Positions 8,478 to 17,466 are shown, counted from the first letter of the stretch. The stretch: DNA of 64,000 nucleotides from Azospirillum sp. TSA2s (GCF_004923315.1 NZ_CP039650.1:1377501-1441500); one strand, 5' to 3'. Numbers and translations: made by a program. Notes: a model not told the origin generated them from the letters alone.

Positions 8478-9725
8478 CTATTGCGGATAGAGGCGGATGT
8501 CGATCCGCCGGTTGGCGTCGCGCCCGGCGGGCGTGTCGTTCAGCGCGACCGGCTCCTGGTCGCCATGGCCCTCGGCCGACAGGCGGGCGGGGGTGATCGT
8601 GTGCTCCAGCAGCTTGCGGACGGCTTCGGCGCGGGCGTCGGTCAGGGATTGGGCGGTGGCGAGACGGCCGGCGGGCGGGGTCTGGTCGTCGGTGTGGGCG
8701 ACCACCAGCACGCCGCCGGACTCCGCCGCCAGGGTCTGGCCCACCCGCTCGACGATGGCGCGGTGGCGGGCCTTCACCGCGTCGCCGCCGGTGGCGAACA
8801 TCGCCGCCGCCGGGATGCGGATGACCAGGGCGCCGTCCTCCCCCGCCAGCACCTCGACGGAGCCGGTGCGGATCTCCGGGGCGAGTTGGCCGGTGATGCG
8901 GGCGATCAGGGCCGGGCCGGCGGTGGGCGGCGGCGGCGGGACCAGCCGGGCGATCTCGATCGGCCGGTCGGGCAGCAAGGCGGCGATACGGGAGGCCACC
9001 GGCTCCGCTTGCCGGTCGAGGGTGCCGGCGAGATGGACGTAGAGGCCGGACAGGCCCAGCGCCACCGCCGCCCAGATAAGCCAGCCGGGCAAGCCGCCGC
9101 CAAGGGTATTGCGAACTGGGCGGAACGGCTCCGCCACCCCGGTCCAGGCCGGCGAAAGCTCCGCCGGTACGTCGCCGCGGGCGCGGCGCAGGATACGGTA
9201 CAGCTCGTCGCGCAGGCGGGCGAGGTCGTGGGCGCCGCCGGGCTTGTCGCGGAAGCGGCCTTCGAAGCCCAGCGACAGGCAGGCGTAGAACAGCTCCAGC
9301 GCATGGCGGTGGCGGCGCGGGTCGCCCAGCATGCCGTCGAGCAGGTCGAAGAAGCGCACCCCGGCACCGGGCTCGGCCACCAGTTCGGCCACTGGCGCCC
9401 CGCCATGGCCGGCGGCGCGGGCGACGTCGTCCAGTGTGGCGGCCAGCGCAATGCGGGCGGCGCGGATGTCGTCGGGGTCGAGGGCAGCGCTGGCGGCGGC
9501 GCGGTCGAACCGCTCCAGCGCCGAGGCGGCGGCGGCGCGCGGCGGGTCGGACAGGGCGCGGTCGCGTAGCGAGGTGGCCAGCGCCAGCACCGGGGCGGCG
9601 ACGCTGAGCAGCGGGTTGAGGGCGTCGCGGGGGCGGGCAGGCGGAGCGGGGGTGTCGGCGGCGGCCGGCGGGGGCGCGGCCTCCGCCAGCAGGTCCGCTC
9701 CGTCCGTTTGCTCGTCCGCCTGCAT
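8478..9725 (-). CDS. tssL: Type VI secretion protein TssL (DotU/ImpK) with OmpA-like domain
   Basis: About 415 residues. The N-terminal half is the DotU helical domain (ALELFYACLSLGFEGRF, FFDLLDGML), followed by one membrane span (LPGWLIWAAVALGLSGLYV) and a periplasmic OmpA_C peptidoglycan-binding domain (VVAHTDDQTPP, LTDARAEAVRKLL, GRDANRRIDIRL). This is the extended TssL that anchors the T6SS membrane complex to the wall. The ATG at 9725 (MQADEQ) is chosen because the open frame further upstream runs into an intergenic palindromic repeat. It is 10 bases upstream of tssM and first in the trio. No other T6SS genes (sheath, baseplate, Hcp, VgrG, ClpV) are in the window. Confidence 0.9.
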   Translation of the reverse strand: MQADEQTDGADLLAEAAPPPAAADTPAPPARPRDALNPLLSVAAPVLALATSLRDRALSDPPRAAAASALERFDRAAASAALDPDDIRAARIALAATLDDVARAAGHGGAPVAELVAEPGAGVRFFDLLDGMLGDPRRHRHALELFYACLSLGFEGRFRDKPGGAHDLARLRDELYRILRRARGDVPAELSPAWTGVAEPFRPVRNTLGGGLPGWLIWAAVALGLSGLYVHLAGTLDRQAEPVASRIAALLPDRPIEIARLVPPPPPTAGPALIARITGQLAPEIRTGSVEVLAGEDGALVIRIPAAAMFATGGDAVKARHRAIVERVGQTLAAESGGVLVVAHTDDQTPPAGRLATAQSLTDARAEAVRKLLEHTITPARLSAEGHGDQEPVALNDTPAGRDANRRIDIRLYPQ

Positions 9726-9804
9726 GTGTCGTCCGCCGTGGGGAAAGTCGGGGGGAGGTATAGCAGGGTCGGGGCGGTGGGGGGAACGTCGGTGGACTGA
9801 GTTA

Positions 9805-9912
9805 GACCCCCACCCTAACCCTCCCCCGCTGGGCGGGGGAGGGGACAAGTGCTTGTTCGGGAGGGTGGCGGCAGTCCCTCCCCCGCCCAGCGGGGGAGGT
9901 TAGGTGGGGGTC
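9805..9912. repeat. GC-rich palindromic intergenic repeat, copy A
   Basis: Long imperfect inverted repeat: CCCCCACCCTAACCCTCCCC followed by CGCTGGGCGGGGGAG on one arm, and the complementary arm ending GGTTAGGTGGGGGT. The same element recurs at 61451-61567 and 62381-62515. It lies between tssL and the stop of the PBP gene. It could form a strong hairpin in RNA. Confidence 0.85.
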
Positions 9913-9927
9913 TTACCCAGCCCACCC

Positions 9928-12393
9928 CTACCGCACCCCGGTGTTGCTGTAGTCGTGCTGCACCTTCGGCGCGGCGCCGGAGCTGCCGGCGATCTTTTCG
10001 ATCAGCGAACCGATGGCGCCGCCGGGCGGGGCGTCGGCCGAGGCCATCGGGACGCCGTTCGGTATCGTGCTTCCCGGCGGCGGTGTCCAGGCGGGGGCGC
10101 CGTCCAGGCCGGGGAGCGGGCGGGCGGGCTTGCCGGCATGGGCGTCCAGCATGAATTCGCGCCACAGCTTGGCCGGCAGGGTGCCGCCGGTGACCTTCTT
10201 CATGGCGTCGTTGTTGTCGTTGCCGAGCCAGACGCCGGCGACCAGATCGGCGGTGAAGCCGACGAACCACGCGTCGTGATAGTCCTGGGTGGTGCCGGAC
10301 TTGGCCGCCGCCGGGCGGTTCAGCCGGGCGCTGCGGCCGGTGCCGTAGTCGAGCACGCCGCTCATCATCCGGGCGAGCTGGACCGCGTGGGCGGGGTCGA
10401 CCACCGGCGCGCCGCCGCCGCCCTGGCGCCGGTAGAGCACGGCGCCGTCGCGGCTCCTGATCTCGGTGATGGCATAGGCCCAGACGGGGACGCCGCGGTT
10501 GGCGATGCCGGCATAGGCGCGCACCAGCTCCAGCGGCGTCACTTCGCTGGTGCCGAGCGCCAGCGACAGGTCGCGGGTCAAGGGCGAGGAGATGCCGAGG
10601 TTCGACGCGATCCGCCGCACCCGGTCGGTGCCGACCCGGTCGATCAGCCGCGCCGTCGCGGTGTTGGAGGAATGGGCCAGCGCCGAGGCCAACGTGATGC
10701 TGCCGCGGTACTTGCCGTCGTAATTGCCGGGACTCCAGGTGCCGAGCTGGACCGGGGCGTCGTCGATCAGGCTGTCGGGGGTCCAGCCGGTTTCCAGCGC
10801 CGCCAGATAGACGAAGGGCTTGAAGGCCGAGCCCGGCTGGCGCAGCGCCTGGGTGGCGCGGTTGAATTCGCTGCTGTCGTAATCGCGGCCGCCGACCAGC
10901 GCGCGCACGGCGCCATCCGGGCTCATGGCGACCAGCGCGCCCTGGCGGACGTTGGCGGCGGCGCCGGGACCGCCGAGCAGCGCTTCCATCCGCTGTTCGG
11001 CGGCGCGCTGCATCCGCAGGTCCAGCGTGGTGCGGACGATGACGTCGCCATGATCGGGGCCGGCGAAGCCCGGCACCAGATCGGTCACCCAGTCGGCGAA
11101 ATAGCGGCCGTCGCCGCCGGGCCTGCGCTTGGGCGAGGGCTTGGCGGTGCGGGCGGCATCGTACTGCGCCTGGGTGAGATAGCCGGCGTCCAGCATCGCC
11201 GCCATCACCACCCGCGCCCGCTCCGCCGACTCATCGGGGTTGGAGCTGGGGGCGTAGCGCGATGGCGCCTTCAACAGGCCGGCGAGCACAGCCGATTCGC
11301 GGATGTCGACCTCGGTCGCCGGCTTGCCGAAATAGGTGCGGGCGGCGGCGTCCACCCCGAAGGTGCCGGCGCCGAGATAGACGCGGTTCAGATAGGCGGT
11401 GAGGATCTGGTCCTTGGTGAAGCGGCTCTCCAGCCACAGCGCCAGCATCGCCTCCTGAATCTTGCGCTTTAGCGACTTCTCGGGCGTCAGGAACAGGTTC
11501 TTGGCGAGCTGCTGGGTGATGGTGGAGCCGCCCTGCACCGCCCGGCCGGAGCGCCAGTTGACGTAGACGGCGCGGGCAAGGCCCAGCGGGTCGATGCCGA
11601 AATGGCTGTAGAAGCGGCGGTCCTCGATCGCCAGAACGGCGTCGACCAGATGCGGCGGCAGGTCGCGCACGCTGAGCGTCGTGCCCTGCAGGTCGCCGAA
11701 GCGGGCGAACTCGCTGCCGTCGGCGGCCAGAACGGTGATCGAGGCGCGGCGTTCGAACTGCGCCACCTTGGAGATGTCCGGCAGGTCGAGCGCGAACCAG
11801 GCCAGCACCGCGCCAAGCCCGATGCCGCACCAGATGGCGGCGACGAGGCCCCATTGCAGCAGTTGCCTCATCCAGCCGCCGCCCTTGGCCCTGTTGTTCT
11901 TTGGCGGCTGCGGCGGCTGCGGCGGCTGGGAACCGCCGGACCGGGGAGCGGACGGCTTGGACGCTTTTATCTTGGGCAAGGAGATCCTTGGCAGGGTGAA
12001 GGGCGGCAGGGTGAAGGACGGCAGCGTGAAGGAGGGCAAGCCGCGGCGGCGCGGCCGGCGCGGCTGCTTGTAGGGGGTCGGCGGCGGGGCGGCGGAGGGA
12101 GGCGGCTGCCTGCGGCGCGGCTTGCCCTGGCCGAGTCTCTGGCCAAGGGTAGCCAGCCGGTCGCGGGCAATCCCGAACGCCTTGGCGGCCAGCGCACGGG
12201 CGATCCCGCCCGCCGTCAGCCGGTCGAGCGGCGACGGGTCTTCGCGGGTGCGGACCGGACGGGGGCCGGCGTAGAGCTGGCCCGTCCTCTGGTCCCTTTG
12301 GTGGTCGGGTCGGTCGGCGGTCACGGCGCGCTCGCTGAAGCCCCATCGGGTCGATGCGGTGAGTGCGGGAAACGTTCCCGCTTCGGTCCTCAT
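9928..12393 (-). CDS. Class A penicillin-binding protein 1A-type (transglycosylase/transpeptidase)
   Basis: Bifunctional cell-wall synthase of 821 residues. A long basic, proline-rich cytoplasmic N-terminus (about 1-175) precedes a single membrane anchor (QWGLVAAIWCGIGLGAVLAWF). The GT51 domain has EDRRFYSHFG (E257 catalytic) and GGSTITQQLAKNLFL. The transpeptidase domain has the acyl-enzyme serine in PGSAFKPF (S522, K525), HSSNTA and KSGTTQDYHDAWFVGF (K698 region). The cytoplasmic part contains three near-identical short units, LPSFTLPSFTLPPFTLP, from a tandem DNA repeat near 11980-12035. The ATG at 12393 is the first in frame; the low-complexity start could be shorter. It is transcribed alone, convergent with no neighbour. 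Confidence 0.93.
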   Translation of the reverse strand: MRTEAGTFPALTASTRWGFSERAVTADRPDHQRDQRTGQLYAGPRPVRTREDPSPLDRLTAGGIARALAAKAFGIARDRLATLGQRLGQGKPRRRQPPPSAAPPPTPYKQPRRPRRRGLPSFTLPSFTLPPFTLPRISLPKIKASKPSAPRSGGSQPPQPPQPPKNNRAKGGGWMRQLLQWGLVAAIWCGIGLGAVLAWFALDLPDISKVAQFERRASITVLAADGSEFARFGDLQGTTLSVRDLPPHLVDAVLAIEDRRFYSHFGIDPLGLARAVYVNWRSGRAVQGGSTITQQLAKNLFLTPEKSLKRKIQEAMLALWLESRFTKDQILTAYLNRVYLGAGTFGVDAAARTYFGKPATEVDIRESAVLAGLLKAPSRYAPSSNPDESAERARVVMAAMLDAGYLTQAQYDAARTAKPSPKRRPGGDGRYFADWVTDLVPGFAGPDHGDVIVRTTLDLRMQRAAEQRMEALLGGPGAAANVRQGALVAMSPDGAVRALVGGRDYDSSEFNRATQALRQPGSAFKPFVYLAALETGWTPDSLIDDAPVQLGTWSPGNYDGKYRGSITLASALAHSSNTATARLIDRVGTDRVRRIASNLGISSPLTRDLSLALGTSEVTPLELVRAYAGIANRGVPVWAYAITEIRSRDGAVLYRRQGGGGAPVVDPAHAVQLARMMSGVLDYGTGRSARLNRPAAAKSGTTQDYHDAWFVGFTADLVAGVWLGNDNNDAMKKVTGGTLPAKLWREFMLDAHAGKPARPLPGLDGAPAWTPPPGSTIPNGVPMASADAPPGGAIGSLIEKIAGSSGAAPKVQHDYSNTGVR

Positions 12394-12707
12394 ACGCCTA
12401 CATCCCCGCCGCCGGAAGACCGGTGGCGGGCCGACGATTATTTGTCTCCCGACCGTGGCGAAAGGATGACGCTATCCGAAATTGCGGAGGGGCACTTACT
12501 CGCCTGGGGGTGCACAGATCGCATGCGCCCTTAAACCACTGGGATCATGACATCTATTCGGCCGTCATTCCCGCGAAGGCGGGAATCCAGCCGTTTCAGC
12601 CGCTTCATGGCGGAGCTCCCTGGATCCCCGCCTTCGCGGGGATGACGGAAAGTTCCTTTTATTCCAGAGGTTTAATGTCGCTTTGAGTTGTGTGCATCCC
12701 GTAGCCC
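12394..12707. other. 314-bp intergenic region
   Basis: Holds the upstream region of the PBP gene and, at its far end, a REP-type palindrome (listed separately). No gene is supported; no clear promoter could be picked out. Confidence 0.5.
12564..12646. repeat. REP-like palindromic repeat pair
   Basis: GTCATTCCCGCGAAGGCGGG on the left and the complementary CCCCGCCTTCGCGGGGATGAC on the right, separated by about 40 bp. Each half is itself a small hairpin. This motif is a widespread extragenic palindrome in proteobacteria. Confidence 0.85.
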
Positions 12708-13952
12708 TCACTCGGGGGAGGGAGCCGGCCGCCCCAGCCACTCCACCATTCCCTTGCCGGCCGCCACGCCCATGGCGAAGCAGCCCTGCAGCAGATAGCC
12801 GCCGGTCGGCGCCTCCCAGTCCAGCATCTCGCCGGCCAGGAACAGGCCGGGGCGGCGGGTCAGCATCAGCCGGTCGTCCAGTTCCGACAGGCGGACGCCG
12901 CCGGCGCTGGAGATCGCGCGCTCGATGGGACGGACGCCGGTCAGCACCACCGACAGCCCCTTGATCTGACGGGCCAGCGCCACCGGATCGGTCAGGTCGG
13001 CGGCGGGGGCGAACTCGCGCAGCAGGGCGGCGCGCGGGCCGGTCAGCGACAGCGACTTCTTCAGGAAGGTGGACAGCGACTCGGCGCCACGGCGGCGCAG
13101 GCGCTTGACCAGCTCGGCCTCGGCCATGTCCGGCAGCAGGTCCATCGTCAGGGTCGCCCAGCCCTCGGCGGCGATGGCGTCGCGCAAGGGCGCGCTCAGG
13201 GCATAGACGGCGCCGCCCTCGATCCCGGTTTCGGTGATGACGAACTCGCCTTTCAGACGACGGCCGGCAGCAGACAGTCCGACGCTCTTCACCGGCTGGC
13301 CGGCGAAGCGGTCGCGCAGGTGATCGGACCAGGGCACCTCGAAGCCCATGTTGGACGGCACCAGCGGCGCCACCTCCACCCCCAGCCCCTCCAGCAGCGG
13401 GACCCAGCCGCCGTCCGACCCGGTGCGCGGCCAGCTCGCCCCGCCCAGCGCCAGAAGCGTGGCGCGCGGGGCGACGGTTACGACGTCCTCTCCGGTGCGG
13501 AAGGTCAGCGCGCCGGTGTCGTCCCAGCCGGTCCAGCGGTGGCGGCTGTGCAGGGTGACGCCCAGCCCGTCCAGCCGCCGCAGCCAAGCCCGCACCAGGG
13601 TGGAGGCCTTCATCTGCACCGGGAAGACGCGGCCGCTGCTGCCGACGAAGGTCTCGATGCCCAACCCGGCCGCCCAGCCGCGCAGGTCGTCCGGCGAGAA
13701 GCCGGCCAGCAGGCGGCGGAACAGCGGCTCGGCGGCGCCATAGCGGGGCAGGAAGCGGTCGAGCGGTTCCGAATGGGTCAGGTTCAGCCCGCCGCGCCCG
13801 GCCAGCAGCAGCTTGCGCGCCGGGGTCAACGCGTGGTCGAACACGGCGACCCGCAGGCCGGCGGCCGCGGCGATCTCCGCCGCCATCAACCCGGCGGGGC
13901 CGGCGCCGATGATCGCCACGTCCGGGATCACGTCAGGGGTGGGATGGGGCAC
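12708..13952 (-). CDS. FAD-dependent HI0933/TIGR03862-type flavoprotein
   Basis: A 414-residue NAD(P)/FAD-dependent oxidoreductase. The dinucleotide-binding motif AIIGAGPAGLMAAEIAA is at residues 14-30, followed by the family-typical RKLLLAGRGGLNLTHSE. Later motifs are ALGGASWPRTGSDG and a C-terminal LFLAGEMLDWEAPTGGYLLQ, which closes the FAD site. Family members resemble HI0933 and are conserved but have no firmly assigned substrate; some related proteins act in nucleotide or quinone chemistry, so function is left open. It is monocistronic. Confidence 0.9.
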   Translation of the reverse strand: MPHPTPDVIPDVAIIGAGPAGLMAAEIAAAAGLRVAVFDHALTPARKLLLAGRGGLNLTHSEPLDRFLPRYGAAEPLFRRLLAGFSPDDLRGWAAGLGIETFVGSSGRVFPVQMKASTLVRAWLRRLDGLGVTLHSRHRWTGWDDTGALTFRTGEDVVTVAPRATLLALGGASWPRTGSDGGWVPLLEGLGVEVAPLVPSNMGFEVPWSDHLRDRFAGQPVKSVGLSAAGRRLKGEFVITETGIEGGAVYALSAPLRDAIAAEGWATLTMDLLPDMAEAELVKRLRRRGAESLSTFLKKSLSLTGPRAALLREFAPAADLTDPVALARQIKGLSVVLTGVRPIERAISSAGGVRLSELDDRLMLTRRPGLFLAGEMLDWEAPTGGYLLQGCFAMGVAAGKGMVEWLGRPAPSPE

Positions 13953-14041
13953 TTGGCGGGGCTTTCACAAAAGGACATGCCCCCGCCGTTCCCATGCAGC
14001 GCGGGGAAGGGCGGGGGCATTCCGGTCTCGACCTCGGTCCA

Positions 14042-14109
14042 CAGGATCAATCCCTTGGGGGTCAGTCCCCAGGGTCAATCCGCTGGGTCAGTCCCTTGGG
14101 GATCAGTCC
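14042..14109. repeat. Short tandem array of TCARTCC units
   Basis: Five copies of TCA(A/G)TCC start at 14047, 14062, 14075, 14088 and 14103, spaced 13-15 bp, with CTTGGGG or CCAGGG between them. The last copy contains the stop codon of the small gene read on the minus strand. Confidence 0.6.
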
Positions 14110-14372
14110 TCGTAGTCGTCCTGGTCCTGCGATACTTCCTCGGCCAGGTCGGCGGCGAGGTCGGCGAAATAGCCGGCGTCGACGTCCAGGCCGTTCTCCT
14201 CGCAGATGCGCATGAAGATGCGGTAGGCGTGCAGGATGGCGACGTCGAGGACGACGAGGTCCCCCTCCTCGCTGTGGCGGTCGGCGACGTCCCGCTCCTG
14301 AAGGGTGGCGACGATGTCGTGCGCGGCGGCCTGCAGGACCGCGTCCATGGCTTGTTTGTGTTGGGTCGACAT
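14103..14372 (-). CDS. Small acidic protein of unknown function
   Basis: 89 residues starting MSTQHKQAMDAVLQAAAHD. AAGGA 8-12 bases before the ATG at 14372 supports this start over the arginine-rich upstream extension. The protein is strongly acidic, ends DQDDYED, is predicted helical, and has no membrane segment or known domain that I recognise. Its stop codon lies within a short tandem repeat. Codon use resembles its neighbours, so it is probably real. Confidence 0.6.
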   Translation of the reverse strand: MSTQHKQAMDAVLQAAAHDIVATLQERDVADRHSEEGDLVVLDVAILHAYRIFMRICEENGLDVDAGYFADLAADLAEEVSQDQDDYED

Positions 14373-14627
14373 CGTGTGGATCCTTGTCCCGGTCGTGCTT
14401 CGCGCCCCCGCCCGGCCTGACCGGCGCCGCATGGCCGGCGGGGGTGGTCGAACCGTCGGACGGGGCGGGCACCCCCCGGCTCACGTCTGAAGGGGCACCG
14501 TTCGTCCGCGAAAGTTCGGCCTCCCCCTTGTTGTAGAATCCTTTTTCACGGCCGAACAAGCCCCTTCACGGGGGGCCGGGGCGCGTCCTTCCGGGTAGCC
14601 TCGTACCGGTTCCCCGGCGTTGCCCGT

Positions 14628-15671
14628 TCAGCGCTTGAGGGGCGCCAGCAGGGCGGCGCCGACATAGCCCAGCGCCTTGCCCTTCCGCCCGACCTTGTAC
14701 CAGCCGCCGGCGGCCTCCAGCACGGTGACGCGCTCGCCGGCGTCCAGCACGTCCAGCACCTTGGCGTCGCAGACCGGGGCGACACGCAGGTTGCCGGCCG
14801 CACGCAGCCGGGCGACGGTCCCGCCGGACAGGCGGGGGCGTTGCGCCCGCTCCGGCAGGTCGCCGGGCAGGGCGCAGCCACGGTCTTCCGGATCGGCCTT
14901 GGCATAGCGGCCGGGCTTTGGCGCCGCGGTGGGCGCCGCGCTGGGCGCTGCGTTTGTCGTGCGGTTGGCGGCGGCTTCCGCCAGATAATCGCCGGCGACG
15001 TAGCCCTGCGGCTTCCCCTCCCGCCCGACCCGCTGCCAGCCGTCGACGGGCGGGCCGAAGGCCGTCACCTGCTCGCCCTTCTCCACCGTATCCAGAACCC
15101 GGCCATCGGCGTCCGGTGTTGCCCGCAGATAGATGCCGGCGGTGGCCGTCACGCTGCGCCGCGCCGGAGCGGCCGCGGGCGGTTTGGCGGTCGGCTTGGC
15201 AGGCGACTCCACGGCGATCGGCTTTTCAGCCGTCGCTGCGGGGGGCGGCTGGAGCGCCACGTCGCCCAGTGGATCGATCGGCGGCTTCACGGGCGGCAGG
15301 GGCGGAAGCGCGACGGCCGGGGGCGCTTCGATGGGTTTGGCGTCGGGCGGCTTCACCGCGGTGGGCGGTGCCGGCGCCCGGCTGGCGGCGGGCTCGGCCG
15401 GGGCGGGGCGTGGGTCCGGAGGCGACAGCGGTGCCGGCGCTTCCGGCGGATGCTCCCAGACCACGCCCGGGGTCAGCGGCGGCGAAAGGAGCTGTGTCGG
15501 CGTCAGCCGGGGGAGGGCGACGATGGGGCCGGCGGCGGGGGTCAGCCGGTCGGCCGGCGTTTTGGCCGGCGTTTCGGCCAGCGCGCCGGCCAACGCTCCT
15601 GCCGCGCAGGCGCTCAGCAGCAGGGCGGACGCCGCGAACCGCAGGATGGAGTTCCGCCGCACTCGGCCCAT
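14628..15671 (-). CDS. SH3-domain lipoprotein
   Basis: 347 residues from the ATG at 15671, which has a G-rich Shine-Dalgarno just upstream. The lipoprotein signal ends with lipobox LLSAC. A long proline/alanine-rich linker (about residues 40-190) follows, then two bacterial SH3 (SH3_3) domains: GIYLRATPDADGRVLDTVEKG with WQRVGREGKPQGYV, and NLRVAPVCDAKVLDVLDAGE with WYKVGRKGKALGYV. Such domains often bind peptidoglycan peptides. It lies 11 bases after the coiled-coil protein gene, so the two form an operon and may work together at the envelope. Confidence 0.8.
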   Translation of the reverse strand: MGRVRRNSILRFAASALLLSACAAGALAGALAETPAKTPADRLTPAAGPIVALPRLTPTQLLSPPLTPGVVWEHPPEAPAPLSPPDPRPAPAEPAASRAPAPPTAVKPPDAKPIEAPPAVALPPLPPVKPPIDPLGDVALQPPPAATAEKPIAVESPAKPTAKPPAAAPARRSVTATAGIYLRATPDADGRVLDTVEKGEQVTAFGPPVDGWQRVGREGKPQGYVAGDYLAEAAANRTTNAAPSAAPTAAPKPGRYAKADPEDRGCALPGDLPERAQRPRLSGGTVARLRAAGNLRVAPVCDAKVLDVLDAGERVTVLEAAGGWYKVGRKGKALGYVGAALLAPLKR

Positions 15672-15682
15672 CGCATCCCCCC

Positions 15683-16885
15683 TCAATCGAGCGTGATGCG
15701 GGCGATCAGCGTCGGCAGCGTCTGGCAGCGCAGAAGCCCGTCCAGCGTCCGGTGCTCGGCCAGCCGCAATGTCAGGGCGCAGCCGAAGGAGTTCACCGCC
15801 AGTTCGGTCTGCGCCAGGGTGCCGACGATGCTGGACGGCCGGGCGATGCTGTAGCCGGGCGCCCCCAGCTTGCCGGCCAGCGCGCCGTTGACCGGGCTGA
15901 AGCCGTCGATCTCCAGCGTCATCGGCCCCAGATTCTGCACCACCACCTCGGAACTGGGGTCCTCCTTGGTGGCGTAGAGCTGGACCGGAACGGCGCGGTG
16001 GCGGGCGATCCAGTCCTTCAGCGCCAGATTGGCGACCACCGGATCGCGGCTCTGCAGCGCCGCGTCCATCGCCGTCTGGCGCAATGCCGGATCGTTGCCG
16101 CCCAACGCCGCTTCGAAGGCGGCCAGCCGCGCGGCGCGGTCCGGACCGGACAGCTTGCCGCGCAGGTCGGCGACCTGGGCGATGCGCGCCTCGACCGCCC
16201 GGCGCTCGGTTTCCGCGCGGGCGGCTTCGGCCTTGGCCGCGGCGGTCTGCTGGGCCAGCCGTTCCTCCTCCCGCCGGCGGCGTTCGGTGTCCTCGGCCAG
16301 CCGTTGCGCGGCGTCGCGATCCAACTGCTCGCGCAGGCTTTTTGCTTCCGGCGTGCCGAGAACCACCGTGCGGCCGGGCAGTTCGGCGGCCGGCTTGCCG
16401 ATGCCGTCGAACAGGCCGGGGCTCTGCGGCGTCAGCGCGACGGTCCAGCCGCCGGGCCCGTGGCTGGCGAGCGCCGTCGCGACCCAGCTCTTGGTCAGCC
16501 CGGCTTCGGCCGCCGGACGCAGGAAGGTCACCGGCCCCTCGCGGCTGTCCACCAGATAGGTCGGGCCGCCAAGCACCACCGTCGCGGTCACCCGCGCCGC
16601 CATCCGCGGTTCCGCCGCCCGAGCCTCCGGGGACGGCGGGGCGGCCAGCGGCTCCACGGTCAGCGATTCGATGCGCCAGGGAGCCGGCAGCAGCGCTTCG
16701 ATCCGGCTGCGGAGAAGGGAGTCCGGGATGGTCTCGGCGGGAAGGGCCGTGGCGGGCCCGGTGGCATCGGCGGCCCAGGCGCTCGGTGTCGCGGGGGCGA
16801 TCCAGGGGGCCCAGGAAGCCAGGAGCCCCATGGCGAACCCGGCTGCGATGCGGGCCGCGAATCGTCCGTTCTCCGGTCGCGTCAT
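15683..16885 (-). CDS. Secreted protein with central coiled coil, function unknown
   Basis: 400 residues from the ATG at 16885, preceded by GGAAGGA. The signal peptide is MTRPENGRFAARIAAGFAMG with a likely cleavage after SAWA. Residues about 175-250 are charged and Ala/Arg/Glu-rich (ERRRREEERLAQQTAAAKAEA), a likely coiled coil. A globular C-terminal part follows (VQLYATKEDPSSEVVVQNL) and includes two cysteines (SFGCALTLR, LLRCQTLP) that could form a disulfide. No family is recognised. It is the first gene of an operon with the SH3 lipoprotein, so an envelope role is inferred. Confidence 0.75.
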   Translation of the reverse strand: MTRPENGRFAARIAAGFAMGLLASWAPWIAPATPSAWAADATGPATALPAETIPDSLLRSRIEALLPAPWRIESLTVEPLAAPPSPEARAAEPRMAARVTATVVLGGPTYLVDSREGPVTFLRPAAEAGLTKSWVATALASHGPGGWTVALTPQSPGLFDGIGKPAAELPGRTVVLGTPEAKSLREQLDRDAAQRLAEDTERRRREEERLAQQTAAAKAEAARAETERRAVEARIAQVADLRGKLSGPDRAARLAAFEAALGGNDPALRQTAMDAALQSRDPVVANLALKDWIARHRAVPVQLYATKEDPSSEVVVQNLGPMTLEIDGFSPVNGALAGKLGAPGYSIARPSSIVGTLAQTELAVNSFGCALTLRLAEHRTLDGLLRCQTLPTLIARITLD

Positions 16886-17142
16886 CGCCGATCCTTCCCC
16901 TTCTTCCGCCGTCCGGCACTGGTATAGCGAAGGTACAGGCCAAAGGAAGCGGCTTTTCCCCGCAATCTGCCGATCTGTGGTTGGAGGCAATACCCGCCTG
17001 CGCTCGATTGTCGCGCCGATCCGCAGCCATGGGTCGAATTGAGCTTGGACGGCACACGCCGCTTGCAATATGGTCACACAAATGGATGTATTGCCCGCAA
17101 CGAGAGATCGGGGCGTGTAACGGATGGAGAACGGGGTTTCCG

Positions 17143-17466
17143 ATGGGGGGAACGGGCGCGAGCAGGGGTAAGGAAGGACCGGGGCTGCTCTGCCGCAATG
17201 TCAAGGTAAGCGGTCGCCGTACCAGCCTGAGGATGGAGCCGTACATCTGGGATTCGCTGAAGGAAATCTGCGAGCGTGAAAGGCTGACGCTGAACGAAAT
17301 CTGCACCCAGATCGACGAGCGGCGGGGAGAGGCCAATCTGACCGCCTCCATCCGCGTCTTCATCGTCAGCTATTACCGCACCGCGATCGGCAATCGCGGC
17401 TTTGCCGAAGACGGCCAGTCGCCCCTGCTCGGCAAGGCGATGGACGACGCCGTCCCGCTGGATTGA
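17143..17466 (+). CDS. Ribbon-helix-helix (RHH_4) domain protein
   Basis: 107 residues. The central motif SGRRTSLRMEPYIWDSLKEI followed by CERERLTLNEICTQIDERR and NLTASIRVFIVSYYR is typical of the alphaproteobacterial RHH_4 family, small predicted DNA-binding proteins. The beta strand (RRTSLRME) and two helices are recognisable. The ATG at 17143 is used; the open frame extends far upstream without coding character. It ends at a hairpin shared with the convergent HAD gene. Target operators are unknown. Confidence 0.82.
   Translation: MGGTGASRGKEGPGLLCRNVKVSGRRTSLRMEPYIWDSLKEICERERLTLNEICTQIDERRGEANLTASIRVFIVSYYRTAIGNRGFAEDGQSPLLGKAMDDAVPLD

Noticed and set aside
9726-9848. N-terminal extension of TssL
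   Set aside because: The open frame runs through a palindromic repeat (PPPSGGGLGWG), a common artefact of this repeat family; the start at 9725 is preferred.
14628-17363. Single 911-residue protein
   Set aside because: Only the last 347 residues have a signal peptide and domains. The upstream part is antisense or out-of-frame shadow of the coiled-coil protein gene.
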